A stretch of DNA of 64,000 nucleotides, taken from NCBI GenBank assembly GCA_947311845.1, contig CAMZMU010000027.1, forward strand, positions 47,618,758 to 47,682,757, written 5' to 3'. This stretch comes from Poa pratensis. Its lineage: Eukaryota; Streptophyta; Magnoliopsida; Poales; Poaceae. Below are positions 33,754-45,837 of the stretch, in pieces. The notes below the pieces were generated by a model. That model did no database searches. It worked only from the letters and a program-made list of their open reading frames with translations, and was not told the origin of the DNA. Every line of letters begins with the position of its first letter. Position 1 is the stretch's first letter. The position numbers and the translations under genes are program-made.

Positions 33754-35956
33754 CTGACCTGCGACCATACATCGCACTAGCTAGGCCTCCCCTAAATCTG
33801 AACTTTTGTCAAAATTTTGACACTTTTAATTATGAACTTGTTTTCAATTCTAAACATTTTCAAATATGATCAATTTTAATTCTAATGATTTGATAATTTG
33901 AAAAGTTTTTTAAAACTGAACAGTTTTTAAGAATCATAAAAAGTGAAAACATAATAAAGGAAACAAAATGACAAACGAAAAAGAGAAATAAGGAGCAAAT
34001 CGTAAAAGAAAAGGAAAGAAGACTAAAAAGAAGAAATAAAAAGGAAATCCGCTGAAATGGCTGGTCCAGCAGGGAACCCCGTCAGGTATACCTGGCCATA
34101 CCTTGGGCCGAGCCGGGCTTCGGGCCGAGCCAATAAAAGCCCGACATAGAAACTCAGTCCCACACCCAGCCCGGACCGGACAAAAAGCCCGAAAGCCCGA
34201 CGGGTGGGGCTTTTTCCTGAAACACCCAAAGCACAAAACCTATGCCCGACCCGGCTGTTGGGCCTAAATTTCAGGCTCAAGCACAAGATTTGGCCGGGCT
34301 TCGGGTTGGGGTTTGGGCTGGGCTTCACATCGACGTGGTCGTCTCATGTCGCATGTTGGCGATATATAGGATTTGTCAGAATTAACGGGGTGCTCCTATG
34401 TAGAACCCGCGTGCGATGTAGGACCTCCCATCGTGCGAAGAAAAAACAAAACACGGTTCGGCCCATTACCCTGAGCGGGCTCCGGCCCCGTTCGTCTGTC
34501 GCCACACGTATACTATTCTTATCGCTTTTCAAATTTATTTTTTTCAAATCTAGACCATTTGTAGATTTGAACATTTTTCCAAACTAAACATTTCTCAATA
34601 TCCTAAAAATGGACAAAAGAAAAACGAAAAAAAGAAAATAAATATGAAAGTTTTATAAACTCTAACAATTTTCAAATCTGAACTCCATTTTGAATTCAAA
34701 CATTCTTTCAAAATCTCAAAAGTTTTAAAATCTTAAGTTCTTTTTTTGAAATTTAACTATTTTCGAATCTAAACATTTTGTAAAGATGAACATTCTTTAA
34801 AATTTGAATGATTTAAAAAAATACAAATCACGAGAAAAAACAGGCGGTGCAACTTTTTGTTGTGGCCTGCGAGCGATGTATAGGTTTTGGCTAGTAATAA
34901 TGTTATTTTTGTTTTGTTTTGCGGATTTGCTACAACATCTTTATCTTATTTTGCACTCTTGGTCTTCTTCCGCAATAGTGTAGGCCATGATGAAGCAACG
35001 GTTGGGCGAGCTACCCTGAGAGTCGTGTTCCTTTTGAGATAGTGCATTCAACAAAAAGGTTATCCCGTTTCATATGACCTGTTGGGATTATGTCTCATGC
35101 GGGCTCTTCAAAATCTTTAAAATTAACCAAGATGAAAAATTGTAAAGTTATTTTATCTATTTTTATTTCAGTTTGTATTTTGTTTCTCAAATTAATAGAG
35201 TCGTCCATTAATTTTAGAGATGAAGAGCAACCATGCCAACCGTGCAATCGGGACTCGGATCCTAGCCATAAGATCTAATTAGATCCAATCACCACTACCC
35301 CTTGTCTCTGGCTGCTTTGATGATGTCATTTTACCTCAAATATAAGTCCTCCAGCTCTAATCCTGTCTTGGTGACGCTTGGTACGTCGTTGTTTTGAGCC
35401 TTGTGAGTTTTTTCTCGTTGATCTTCCTGAATGATAGGTTGGTTCATTTTATTTTACGTTGACTCCATGGACATCACCGGCAACAATGTCATGTTTTTTC
35501 AATATTACTTCCTTTTCAGTCTCTGCAACTAATGTCATTGCACTATCTACACTTAGAGATGTTGGCGTACATGCGGAAATACAACTCGATCCATACCTAG
35601 TTGGGTGTCCCTCGCTTGTCCGGGATTCAACTCTTTTACGATCCATGCACAAATCATCAATGATTTTCAAATATCAATGCATTATCTTCTGAGATTTATG
35701 TAATTTATTTCTTGGATCATGTACGAACAAGAAATTTATAGACATACAAGAACAAAAATAATTAAAATCACCAATTAACATGATTTTTTGTTTTTCCGTA
35801 AATCAATTAGTAGGAATAATACCGTTTGTTGCATGCAAATTCGACAGCTGTGATAATTGGTGGATACACAACTAGGTGTGGTATTGCTGCGTTGCGTGGC
35901 GGCCTGCCATGATTAGGTGTGGTGCACTCTCTGATGTGTTTGTTCCAAGATCCATA
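33754..35956. other. AT-rich intergenic repeats
   Basis: 33800-33930 and 34540-34870 are degenerate runs of motifs like AACATTTTC and TTTGAAC. 34060-34340 is GC-rich with repeated GGGC/GCCC words and resembles 36330-36610. 35655-35870 resembles the UGT 3' flank. No gene found. Confidence 0.5.
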
Positions 35957-36079
35957 CTCCCTCCGTTCCAAATTAATTGACTTGATTTTGTCTAAATATG
36001 GATGTATCTATACTTGTTTGATGTCTAGATACATCCATGTGTAACAAAATGTGTGTCAATTAAATCCGAACGGAGGAAG
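35957..36079. mobile_element. Stowaway-type MITE (123 bp)
   Basis: TA (35955-35956) then CTCCCTCCGTTCCAAATTAA at the left, and TTAAATCCGAACGGAGGAAG then TA (36080-36081) at the right. The interior is also self-complementary (GATGTATCTA...TAGATACATC). Confidence 0.9.
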
Positions 36080-36081
36080 TA

Positions 36082-36795
36082 CATTGCAATGATTCACTAA
36101 GGTTTAGTCCTCTACAGGTCTTTAAGATATTTCAGTGGTTGAATTCTCGATGTTATCCATCGCCCGTGAGAGTTATAGTGCCACATTAACGACAAGTTTG
36201 GATAACTTTGTTGATAATTTAAGGGCTCATGATCTTGGTTGTAATTTTCACTTTTTAGGGTCCATTTTGCATATGTTTAATCTGAAAAGGAAGCTCAATC
36301 CATCAGCGGCCTCTGCGTCAATGTGATGGACATATACATGGCCATACTTGCTTAGGCGGGGCCAAAAAAGCCCAGTACCGAAAACCAAAGCCTGAGCCTG
36401 GCTCAACCAGACCGCGGGGCCACATAAATTGGGCCTGAGCCTCGCCCAAGCCTGAACAACCCAATTAGTTCCAGATGGTCCGTCCAATCACGACTATAAT
36501 CAAGCTTTTGGTAAACCCAAGCCTGGCCGACCGTCAGGTTCAATTTTCAGGCCCGAGCCTGACCCTGGATTTTCAGGCCAGGCTGGCCAGGCATAGATGC
36601 ACGTAGCCATCTATATTCACTCAAACTGAAAAAAAGATAACCACAATATATGAAATTAACACCTACTGTGACTAAGTCGACTTCATCCAACTCCAGCTGA
36701 ACCTACCGGCTCTAGCTGCTTCTCGTTCACCCGCAGCCCAAATAAATAGGGCCTTAGATTACCTGGTGGCATTAACTATTCTCATTTTTTTAGTA
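36082..36795. other. Intergenic region
   Basis: Contains the second copy of a GC-rich GGCC/GCCT-word repeat (36330-36610). No gene recognised. Confidence 0.45.
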
Positions 36796-36823
36796 CTAGT
36801 AAAAGGGCACGTGCAATGCACGT
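36796..36823 (-). terminator. Helitron 3' terminus: hairpin plus CTAG
   Basis: The stem ACGTGC/GCACGT (36809-36814 with 36818-36823, loop of three) is followed on the minus strand by GCCCTTTTA and CTAG. This is the Helitron end signal that terminates rolling-circle transfer; it is not a transcription terminator. Confidence 0.75.
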
Positions 36824-37966
36824 CTACAAGATAATTACGTGTATATATGTAGATTTTCTCACGGTTGCACCAAGCTACCAATATTTAACACTATACAAAG
36901 AAATGGCTGCCTACTTCAAAACAAGCTTGATTATGAAATCTAAATAAGTAGCAAATATCTATTTTAAAAACATGATAAATAGCCCAACAAATGATATTTG
37001 CAGAGAGGTAAATGCATTATAAAAGAGCACCAACATATTTGTCTATGCATATACACACATTTACTACGTCGTTGGTTGGGCGGCTTCGGGTGGTCGACTG
37101 CGTCGGGAGCGTAGGCGGCGGCAGGGTGGAACCTTCGCAAGAGTACCTCGTTTGGGATCAGGGTCGTGACTCGCAATCACAGCACGTACAAGCTATGTGT
37201 CAGTTCTATCGGAGAAGAACAGTTCTAGAGTACAGTACGCAACAACAGCTACAAATCAATCATCAAAATAGATTTATCTGCCAGAACACTGAACACGTAC
37301 AGGCAATAGCCCAGCGCAAAGTAGAAAGGATAGAGAGAAGAACACAAAAGACGGAAAAGGCAAAAAGCGGAGCAAAGAAAGCAGGAAAGAGCTCACCTTT
37401 TGCAGGGACTGGACGCAGCGGGAGCAGCCGGCGTAGGATGAGTTGCGGCAGCTCTTCTCGAGGTCCTTGACCGCGGCGGTGGGCGTGGCGTACTTGGCGG
37501 CGGCCCCGACGGCGAACGCGGCGGGGCAGCGGAGCGAGCCGATCTAGTGGAGCCGGATGCCGCAGAAGCAAAGCACCACGTCCCAGGTCGCGTTCGGCCG
37601 CACCATGGCCACCCCGCGCTTCTCCAGTGTTGTGCCCAGCGCGTCGACGCACCGCTGGTTGTCGTACGTCACCATGGGCTCCTCGTCCCCGCCGCCGCCG
37701 TCGAGGTCCGCGGGGGCCGGCGCCGGGACAGACAGCGCGGTGCGCGTGTGCGCGGCGAAGAGCCAGGTGGCGAGGACGGGGAAGCAGCGGCCGCGGTCGA
37801 GGGAGCCCGGCCCGCCGCTGGCCCCGCACGCCGCGGCGACGCCGCCGAAGAGCTCCGCGGAGAGGTCGAGGCGGCAGGGTGGGGAAGTGGGCCCCGCGGA
37901 GGCGTTGGCCGGGGACTGGGCCTTCGTGAGCGGGAAGGAGGAGACGTCAGCGGCGCGGGCCGGGGC

Positions 37967-40900
37967 TGTAGCGAACCTGCACTTAGAAATTGGCAACGTA
38001 CCTGTGTATAGTGCAAACCCCTGGATCGATTCATTTGCACACACAGTCTAAGATGGAATATCACAACATTGTATCAATTATTACACGCGGATCCAGTACT
38101 TAGGAAAATATCCTTTACAAATTGCATAGCACGAAGCTAGCTTTGAAAGAGTAAAGCAGCGGAAAATTATTCTTCATGGAGTCTCCATCATCTTCATGTG
38201 CCACAGGCGAAACATGTTGGTTGCAGACTCAAAACCCTTAACGAAACTCACTCGTCGTCAGAACAATCTGCAACAAATAAAAATTTGCAACATAGTGGGT
38301 CAGATACCATTAAAAATGGATCTGGCAAGTGACACTATGTGGACACTTAATGGAATAACTCTATAGCCTATATGCATATTTGGCTGGTGGAGTTCAAGGT
38401 TGTTTTGCATAAAAGTCAATTTTGCCTAACACTTTGTAAAACATTTTCTTCAAATGTTTGAGACAATATGGCATGAAATCCATAGTCTCGTCTACCCTTG
38501 TTCATCCATCAAGTTTTACTTAGAGAAATTGAGATGTTGGGAGCCTCCGTTGACATCCTTGATCAGCTGCTTGAATTGTCCGTAACCGGGGACACGGCTA
38601 AGTACTTAGTTTTTAACTCTGCAGAGGTTGTGCACTTTCACCATTAGACCCAACAAACCCAAACTATCCTCAAGCACTCAAATTGTGCTAAGAAAAAGGA
38701 GAGAGTTGAGACGAGACTTTTCAGAAACATTTTCCCATCCCATGCCGCCTTGACGCGCTCCCATCTAACCTTCTACCACCACCTGTCAAGACGGGATGAG
38801 TCCACGCAACTTAATCCATCTAGCCAGATCCCATATGACTAATGGCTGCACGGTAAGCAACTTCACTTAGAGAAACATTGGTCCCTTTATTCCTGGGTGG
38901 CAACCACAAGTGAATATCCCGTAGAGGTCACCCCTAGGGACAACACCCAACTCTTGCATCTTCTTATCAAAACCAAATCCACCCAGGTGGTAAATTAACT
39001 TAGTAGAATTAAGCTTTTCAATAAAACACTTTTGCATAGCATCAATATTTCTACTAAGTTATCAATATGATTCTAGACACAACTAGTGTAAAGGAGATAG
39101 TAGTTTCAGCATAGCAATATTATCCAACACATGCATATAAGGAAATACACTAAGTCATGCATAGAAAATACTTAGGAAATTTATGGGGGTGTGCCACTTG
39201 CCTTGGCAATAGGGAGTGCAGTAGTAGCAGTTGCAACAACCTTCGTCTCTCTCCGAAATTTCTAACACATCAAACAATTCACAATAAATATGCAGCCAAA
39301 CAATACTTAAGAAAATATGACATTCATGAGATGCAGAATGATACAAGGAATTATGATGTGAATGACATACAGAACAAACTAAGGAAAAAGACATAAAATA
39401 ACCTAATCCAATTGGCTAAGGCAAGGTCAAGGTTGAGCAAAAATAAACTTGATAAAACGACAACTTGAAAAGTTGTAAGGCCACTTCAAGTTTTCACATG
39501 TTTGATCTTCAAAACATCTTCAACTCCTTTGTAGTTTCATTGATCTTCAATGGTCTTCAATTAGCACTCTAGAAACTTAGTCTTAAACACCAAGGACTTG
39601 GTCTATGTCCACAGTGAGACAAAAATAGAAAGAAAGAGAGGATAGAAAGAAAGAAGTAGTTGGTCTTCCAAGAATCTTCTCCAGGCTTCCTTGTAGCTTT
39701 CTCCTTGGTGTGTTGACTTCATTGAATTTTGTAGACTTTGATGGTTCTGCAGTCTTGATGATATTGGCAGCATCAAGGTTGGTCTTGAGTATAACTTAGC
39801 CACCATGAAGTCTAAGAGTAGAAGGAAGAAAAGGAGAGGAGGAAAGCAAGACTTAGAAAATGTAGGTGGTTCGTCTTCATGAACTTCTTCTTGATTTTCT
39901 TCTAAGTACTTTTACTTCTTGGAGATGCTTCTGGAGTCTTGTTTTCTTGGCTAAGTCCTTCATTGGTTTCCACTAATTCTAACTTAGTGGTTTTCGACTA
40001 GGAGGGTCAAAAGGGCTAACATGCATCCTCAATTTTTCTAAGGAGGAAAGTCATGTAAGAAGTGCAAAATATTTCTAAGGACTTGATATGCATGCAATGC
40101 CATGAAAATTACTCTAAGGAAAGCAAGGCAAGTAAGATGTTCCAAAAATAACTAAGGACCAAAAGAGGTCAAACAATAAGTCAAAACAATTTCTAAGTAA
40201 GGGTTCATAAAATAAGGTTTTGGTATTTTTCTAAGGAAAAATACTTTAAAACAATAGTTGATAAAATTTCTAAGGACAAACACTTGTCAAAAATAACACT
40301 TAGGAAAACATTCTAAAACAACTAAGTTTTCAAGATGCTAAATTTTTCTAAGGAGAAGATTTAGCACTTTTAAGGTGTTGAAATTTTTCTAAGGAAATAG
40401 TGTTGTCAAAATAATTATCAAATATTTTCTAAGGAAGAAAAATACTTTGTTTGGAGAGGCAAAATATTTCTAAGTACTTTTTGTAACTAAAGTGATCAAA
40501 ATATGACTAAGTCATTTTATTAGCCGAATAGGTGAAGAAAAATAATTTTAATCAATTTTAATTATTAAAATAGCACCTAAAAAGCAATTAATCAATATTA
40601 ATTACAAAAATCACAGAAAATACTTTTAAAAAATTGGTAGAATATTCCTACGGCCAAGTATTAATTAAACAAAGTTAAAGCAATTGGATTTGCCCAAAAA
40701 TAGTTTTTAAAACTCAAGTTAAGTCAAATTTACTTAAACAAACAAATTTAAAATTTGAACCAATTTGAATTAGTCAAAACATAAATTTAACTATGACAAA
40801 AGTTTCTACGGGTCATAAGCTTTCCAAAAATATAAAGTTTGCAAAAATTGGCCAAGCCAATAAAAATTAATGATAGATCTAAGTTACAGGGGCCTTTCTG

Positions 40901-42475
40901 CACATCTGCCGATTTAAAACAAAAGATGAAAAATCGCTGGAAAACTCTGGCCACGTGGCGCTTCGGGATTGGCTGGCTCCTGCTGACTGGGCGCTGATGG
41001 GGACGCTGACTGGATGTCGACGTGGCGCCCTGTGATTCGCTGGTACTGGTTCGGGAGGTCTTCTAATCTGAGCCGCAGGGAACAGATCCAACGGCTGGGG
41101 TAGAGTTGACCAATACCTGGCGGCGTTGGTTGTCCGAGATGGTGTCGCGGCGGCGTCTGGCCTCCGACAGTGGACAAGGCGGTGGCTCCGGTGGTCCTTG
41201 GGCCTCGAGAAGATGACAACGGGATGCGGCGCGGCACGGCGAACTCGATGGTGTTGACGGCGTGCTCGAACTCGTCCTGGAGCGGTGAAGGAGCACGGAC
41301 GAAGCAATCCGGGCGCCGGCGACCTTCGGGTGTGCACGGCCTCGTTGATTCCGCTGCGGGAAAAATTGGAGAAGGGGTCAAGGAGATGCGCTAGGATGTG
41401 GGGAGTAGAAAGAGACCAAAAGGAGGCGGCGTTGCTTGCTCTATTCACCGAAATCGAGGACGAACGGCGGCGGCAGATCTCGGCGAGATGGGATCGAGGC
41501 GGCGGCGGAGGTTTAGGGTTAGGGTTTCGCGAGGGGGTGTTGCGGACATCGAGGGCGCCTATTTATGGCCCGGACGTCGAGGCAGAGGCAGGCCCGGGGC
41601 GACGCACTGTGGCGCGGGTCGGAGTCCAGGACGGGTTCGTCCGGTGCGATGCGAGGAGGAGGGTGACAGGTGGGCCCGGGGTGGCAGCGGGAGAGAGAGA
41701 GGTGTTGGGCTGCTGGGCTGCTATCCGCTGCGTGTGCGAGAGAGAAAAGGATGGGGTTGGCCCAGTTGGGCTAGGTTCGCATTTTTTTCCTGTTCTCTTT
41801 TAGTTTTCTAATTTCTGAAAACTTTTGTAACTTTTGATTTATAAATCCAAATCAATTCAAACCAACTCCTATAGTTTTGTAAAATAAAATCCTTTGTGTT
41901 AAAACTTTCAAAAATCAGGTTTCCAACTTTTCAAATTTTAAAAGTTCAAACATTACATAAAGGTTTAATTAGACCTTTATGTTAAATTTTTATAAATAGG
42001 ATTTTATAAAATTCTTTTGAACTTAAATTTAAAATCCATACCAAAATATGAGTAATCATATTCCATATCACTCAATAAGATAATTGTGCACCAAAACATT
42101 TTGTTTATAAAAGAGTTTGATAATTTAAAATGAAATCAAAACTCAAATTAAAATCCAAAGAAATATTTTCATTCAAAATCAAGAATAACTTCCAATACAT
42201 ACAAACAATTCACAACCAAACATTTAACTCAAAGGAGTATACCACAATACTTCAAAATAATATATTGGACATAGTTAGTCCTTTTAATATATATTTTTCA
42301 TACATAGGTTTTCAAGTGGAAATAATATTCCAACTTTTGAAACATACAAATGCAACAATACAACATGCAGATGAATGCATGCATGATTTTTCTTTTCAAA
42401 GCAAAATACATAATAGTTTTCAAAAGTTTTAAATTTTTCTGATTTTTCAACTTTTTGAAAATTTGGGATGTTACA
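37967..42475 (-). mobile_element. Very long solo LTR (4.5 kb, Sukkula/LARD-like)
   Basis: Bounded by the perfect 5-bp duplication GGGGC (37962-37966, 42476-42480). On the minus strand it starts TGTAACATCCCAAATTTTC and ends GTTCGCTACA (TG...CA). The interior is AT-rich without retroviral-type genes. A TATA-like CCATAAATAGG on the minus strand (41559-41569) is followed by GC-rich leader-like sequence. There is no second LTR or internal domain, so this is a solo LTR. The large size recalls the barley LARD family Sukkula; that name is from memory of size and start and needs a library match. Confidence 0.7.
39880..40500. repeat. Irregular array of the motif TTTCTAAGGA
   Basis: About a dozen copies or near-copies of (T)TTCTAAGGA(A/G) occur with variable spacing in AT-rich sequence inside the solo LTR. 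They are not in a fixed-length tandem unit. Confidence 0.7.
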
Positions 42476-42724
42476 GGGGCGAGGAGAGCGATGAGCAGGC
42501 GAGGGGCGCGGGAGGAGGCTCGGCGATGCAGCTGAGGGAGAGAGATAAAAAACATAACAAAACGTTTTGTTGACTTGGCGGTGGCAGAATCCCTGTAATT
42601 AACGTGAATCTGAAAAGGTGTGTTGAGTTGTCAAACATTGGAGCGATCTGGATCGTTGATCAGATATTGAACGGCTCAAATTTAATGTATTAACACAAGT
42701 TTGCTCTTTTAATAGTAGTATAGA

Positions 42725-43484
42725 TAAAGCAGATTAATTTTTTAAGTCAGCTCACAATTCTAAAAAGTATTTCTTCGAAGGAATGCCAAGAAGAAAAACC
42801 TAGAGTGACCCATCATCATTTTGGGGATGTTTTGGAACCAATCTGAATAGAGAAAGTAAAGCTGTTTCTTGGGGGAAAACAGAATGATTAAATGACCATG
42901 TTAATAATGCCAAGGAGTAAGAAACAAAAGGAAACCTCGTCGAAGGCTTGGTTGTTTCCTCCACAAAACTGAAGTCTCACTTGACTTCAGTGACAAAAAT
43001 TACATAAACATTTGTGTAGATGTTTTTTTTTGCAGTGTGAAGATGTTACTTCTTTGTGCAGTAGTTGGTGTTCTGTTCTCACACTTTGTGATAAGAATCT
43101 AGAAACAAACTTATTGATATTCCCTCTCAAGAGCAGGATACGCCAACATACTCCCAGCTTGCGCAACAAGAGATGCTGACCTGCCGTTGAACAATCGGCT
43201 ATGGCGAGGTTCAAAATTGAAGAACAAACTCTTGCGTGGACTAAATCACGGACCGCCACAGCCTGCGTCTCCCGGTACCCGAGTAGCTAGGAAGAGACCA
43301 CATGGTACGCATGCTTGGCACACAAGGAACGCATGCCGTCCGTGTTTTTCCGCTCTCACGTGCCTGAATCCGCGATTTTTTCACACGCCCGGCTGCCGCA
43401 TCGGTCGCCGCATCGGTGGCGGGGCCATCCACGGCGCTGTGGCTACACGCTCTAGCTGTGGGTGCGGCGGGGCCGGCTGGATTG
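42725..43484. other. Intergenic region
   Basis: Flank between the Helitron and the B3-like pseudogene. Becomes GC-rich after about 43370, perhaps 5' UTR or upstream coding sequence of that gene. No other feature. Confidence 0.4.
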
Positions 43485-43582
43485 ATGGCCGCGGCACCAT
43501 TCGTGGCCATCATGATGCCCGGCTCCTCGACCGGACCACGGGCACCGCCTCCACCACCTTCAGCGCCTACATCGCCGGCGGC

Positions 43583-45121
43583 TGATGCATGTAAAATGCA
43601 TACATGAACTTTGCACTTTATCACTTATATTCTAATCATATTTGCATCATATAAGGGTTATACCACTGTTATTTAATAATTTTAGGAAATAAAATAAGTG
43701 TCCGTTGCCGTCGATCTTTCGTCCACCGATTCCGTCTTGACCTAAAAATGCCTATAAAAAAGGTCCCCCGACGTTCTCTGGAGGGAGCGCCGCACAAACA
43801 CAGAAACACCGAAACGGAGATCAGGAGCTGCAGATTGGAGGGGGGAAACTCCGGCGGGGCGCTGCCGGGATGGTCTCCATCTTCTCCATCGACTTTTCCG
43901 CCGTCTCCAAGATGAAGAGGGAGTAGTCCACCTCTGGACTATGGGTTTGTGGAAGTAACTTATGTATCTCTCCTCTCTTGAGCTTCACTAATTAGTACCG
44001 TATGAGCTGCTGAACATGATTACGGTCACTGTTGTAATACCTATGTGGTGGACCTTTTTATGAGTTAATATATGTTTGAGATTGCAATGTTTGTTTCAGT
44101 TATGAGTATAGATGCATATTATGTACCTCGTTCTTTTCTACTTGTTATGATCAAGCATGTTTATGAGAGCGTGTGTCGGGGAACGTGTGCATTAGTTGGA
44201 GTAACGGGGAGTGGTGAGTGCGGTAAGCTGACACCTTAATATCGCGATCCACTTGGGTGTTTACCTTACTTTGTTACCTCACTAGGGATAAACAAAAATA
44301 CCATGCTGCAAGGGTTGAGGGTGACCAAGCTTCTTCCTGTGACTAGATCCAGCATGTTCTTATTTTCACTTCAAGTCATGAAACTTATTGCTATACTCTG
44401 AGTCATCTTAATTACCGAGGTGTTATGATTTAGCTCGCATCTTGGTGGACTATAAGAGAGACTAATAACCAAAAGGGTTCTATGTTAGGACGTGATGCCC
44501 ATATATCTAAGTAACTTGTTATCAAACCCTGTGTTGCAATCTCATATGTTAACTCTGTGTGTGTTCCATTGTCTGCCACTTTACAAAGAGAGAGTGCATT
44601 TGTGAAACCATGAACCCTGGTCCATTTTTAATCATAAGAAACACCTTTCCAACACCATATACCATTTTTCCATTTTCAGCCATCATTAAATCCGAAAATA
44701 CAAAAATACTTTTCATCTTGCATACATCATTAAAAACCCAAAAATATCATTTACCATTGCATCCACCGCCATTGCATATTTATTTCCTGTTTGCATTGCA
44801 TAACTATCTTGATATCATTCTTACACCTTGTGCTTGACAACCATAGGTGAGGTTGAGGACCAAAACATTTAACTTTGTTTTGTAGGTAACCAAAAGAAGG
44901 ATAAGAAGATATATCTTCACTACTGATTCCCCGAGAGTTCGATATTAAACCCTCGAGTCACCCTCGTGGGGAAAACACGTCTTCCACTACTACACACTCT
45001 GCACTTGGAGTCTCAACCTAACCCATTTACTTTTGACGCAGGTAACTACGCACCGGAGATCAACTTAGCACGCATCAAAGTGTTTTCTGACGCCGTAGAT
45101 CAACCTCTTCAAGGGCCATCA
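43583..45121 (+). repeat. 5' LTR of the Athila-type element (1539 bp)
   Basis: Complete LTR. A TATA-like CCTATAAAAAAGG at 43751-43763 is followed by a GC-rich leader. Its last ~546 bp match the truncated 3' LTR with few differences. Confidence 0.8.
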
Positions 45122-45132
45122 AGACTGTTTTC

Positions 45133-45150
45133 TGGCGCCGTTGCCGGGGA
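45133..45150 (+). other. Primer-binding site (tRNA-Asp type)
   Basis: TGGCGCCGTTGCCGGGGA is complementary to the 3' end of plant tRNA-Asp and lies 12 bases after the 5' LTR, where minus-strand synthesis would start. Confidence 0.8.
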
Positions 45151-45395
45151 ATCATAGCTGAGAGATTTATCCAAGGGTGTGCATCATCGCATTCATCTCA
45201 CAACGAAGTCAACTTCACCAACTTGTGCTAACACCTAAGCTTGAGGAGGTTGCACCTACGTGAGCACCATCTTATCCATCTTTACTTACAAAGCAATTTA
45301 TTTGTTTTGTTAGTATCATTGCATATCATATTCCGCTTGCATATTTATTTTCAGTTTTGCATAAAAAATAAAAAAATACAAAAAAACTTGCTAAA

Positions 45396-45830
45396 ATGGG
45401 AGAAAGAACTAAGTTGTGTGACTACACAAACACTCCTAATGATCAATTTATCACACGAGCTATTGCCACACATGAGATTAAAGCTGATAGTTATGAAGTA
45501 AGTCCTAGTTTGTTGAACTTGATAACTAGGGAACAATTTGGTGGTAGTGCTATGGAGGATGCCTCTATGCATCTTCATGACTTTATTGAAATATGTGACA
45601 TGCAGAAATTTAAAAATGTAGAAAGTGATATTCTAAAACTGAAGTTATTTCCTTTCTCACTTAGAGGAAAAGCTAAAGAGTGGTTGCATTCATTACCTAT
45701 TGCTAGCATTAAAACTTGAGATGATCTAAAAGAAGCTTTCATTAAGAAATATTATCCCCCTGTTAAAATTTTGCAAAATATAAACAACATTCTTTCTTTT
45801 AGGCAAAATGAAAATGAACATGTTGCTTAG
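45396..45830 (+). pseudogene. gag fragment of the Athila-type element
   Basis: Starts MGERTKLCDY and contains the capsid-like retrotransposon gag segment (FPFSLRGKAKEWLHSLP, then FIKKYYPP). An in-frame TGA near 45717-45719 stands where relatives have Trp, and TAG at 45828-45830 precedes the deletion junction. Only the N-terminal part of gag remains. Confidence 0.8.
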
Positions 45831-45837
45831 AAATATA

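Larger units (their letters stand above)
37397..42555 (-). pseudogene. Captured first exon of a SPARK-domain GPI-anchored protein gene (At4g28100-like), split by an LTR
   Basis: Translation starts at 42555 (MFFISLPQLH) and runs 25 codons to 42481 with a hydrophobic signal-peptide core (RLLIALLAP). It then resumes in the same frame at 37966 on the far side of a 4.5-kb insertion (APARAADVSSFPL). The Cys-rich body (CRLDLSAELFGGVAAACGA, RCFPVLATWLFAAHTRTAL, LRCPAAFAVG, YAGCSRCVQSLQK) matches plant SPARK-type extracellular GPI-anchored proteins of unknown role. It ends at 37397 with a good donor (AAG|GTGAGC) at phase 0, so the captured unit is one exon plus some intron. Lesions: the LTR insertion, TAG at 37546-37544 where relatives have Gln, and a conserved Cys changed to Trp (NATW). 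No downstream exons are in the Helitron. Confidence 0.75.
36796..42724 (-). mobile_element. Helitron with a captured gene exon and a nested solo LTR
   Basis: On the minus strand it starts TCTATACTACTATTAAAAG (42724 downward) after host A, and ends CTAG (36796) before host T, the expected A|TC...CTAG|T structure. A small hairpin (ACGTGC, ATT, GCACGT) sits nine bases before the CTAG end. No Rep/helicase gene is present, so it is non-autonomous. Without the 4509-bp nested LTR and its duplicated target it would be about 1.4 kb. It carries the first exon of a SPARK-type GPI-anchored protein gene in the same orientation. Confidence 0.8.

Noticed and set aside
41509..41530. Telomere-like TTTAGGGTTAGGG
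   Set aside because: Only about two units in a leader-like GC-rich segment; common in plant 5' leaders and not an interstitial telomere array.
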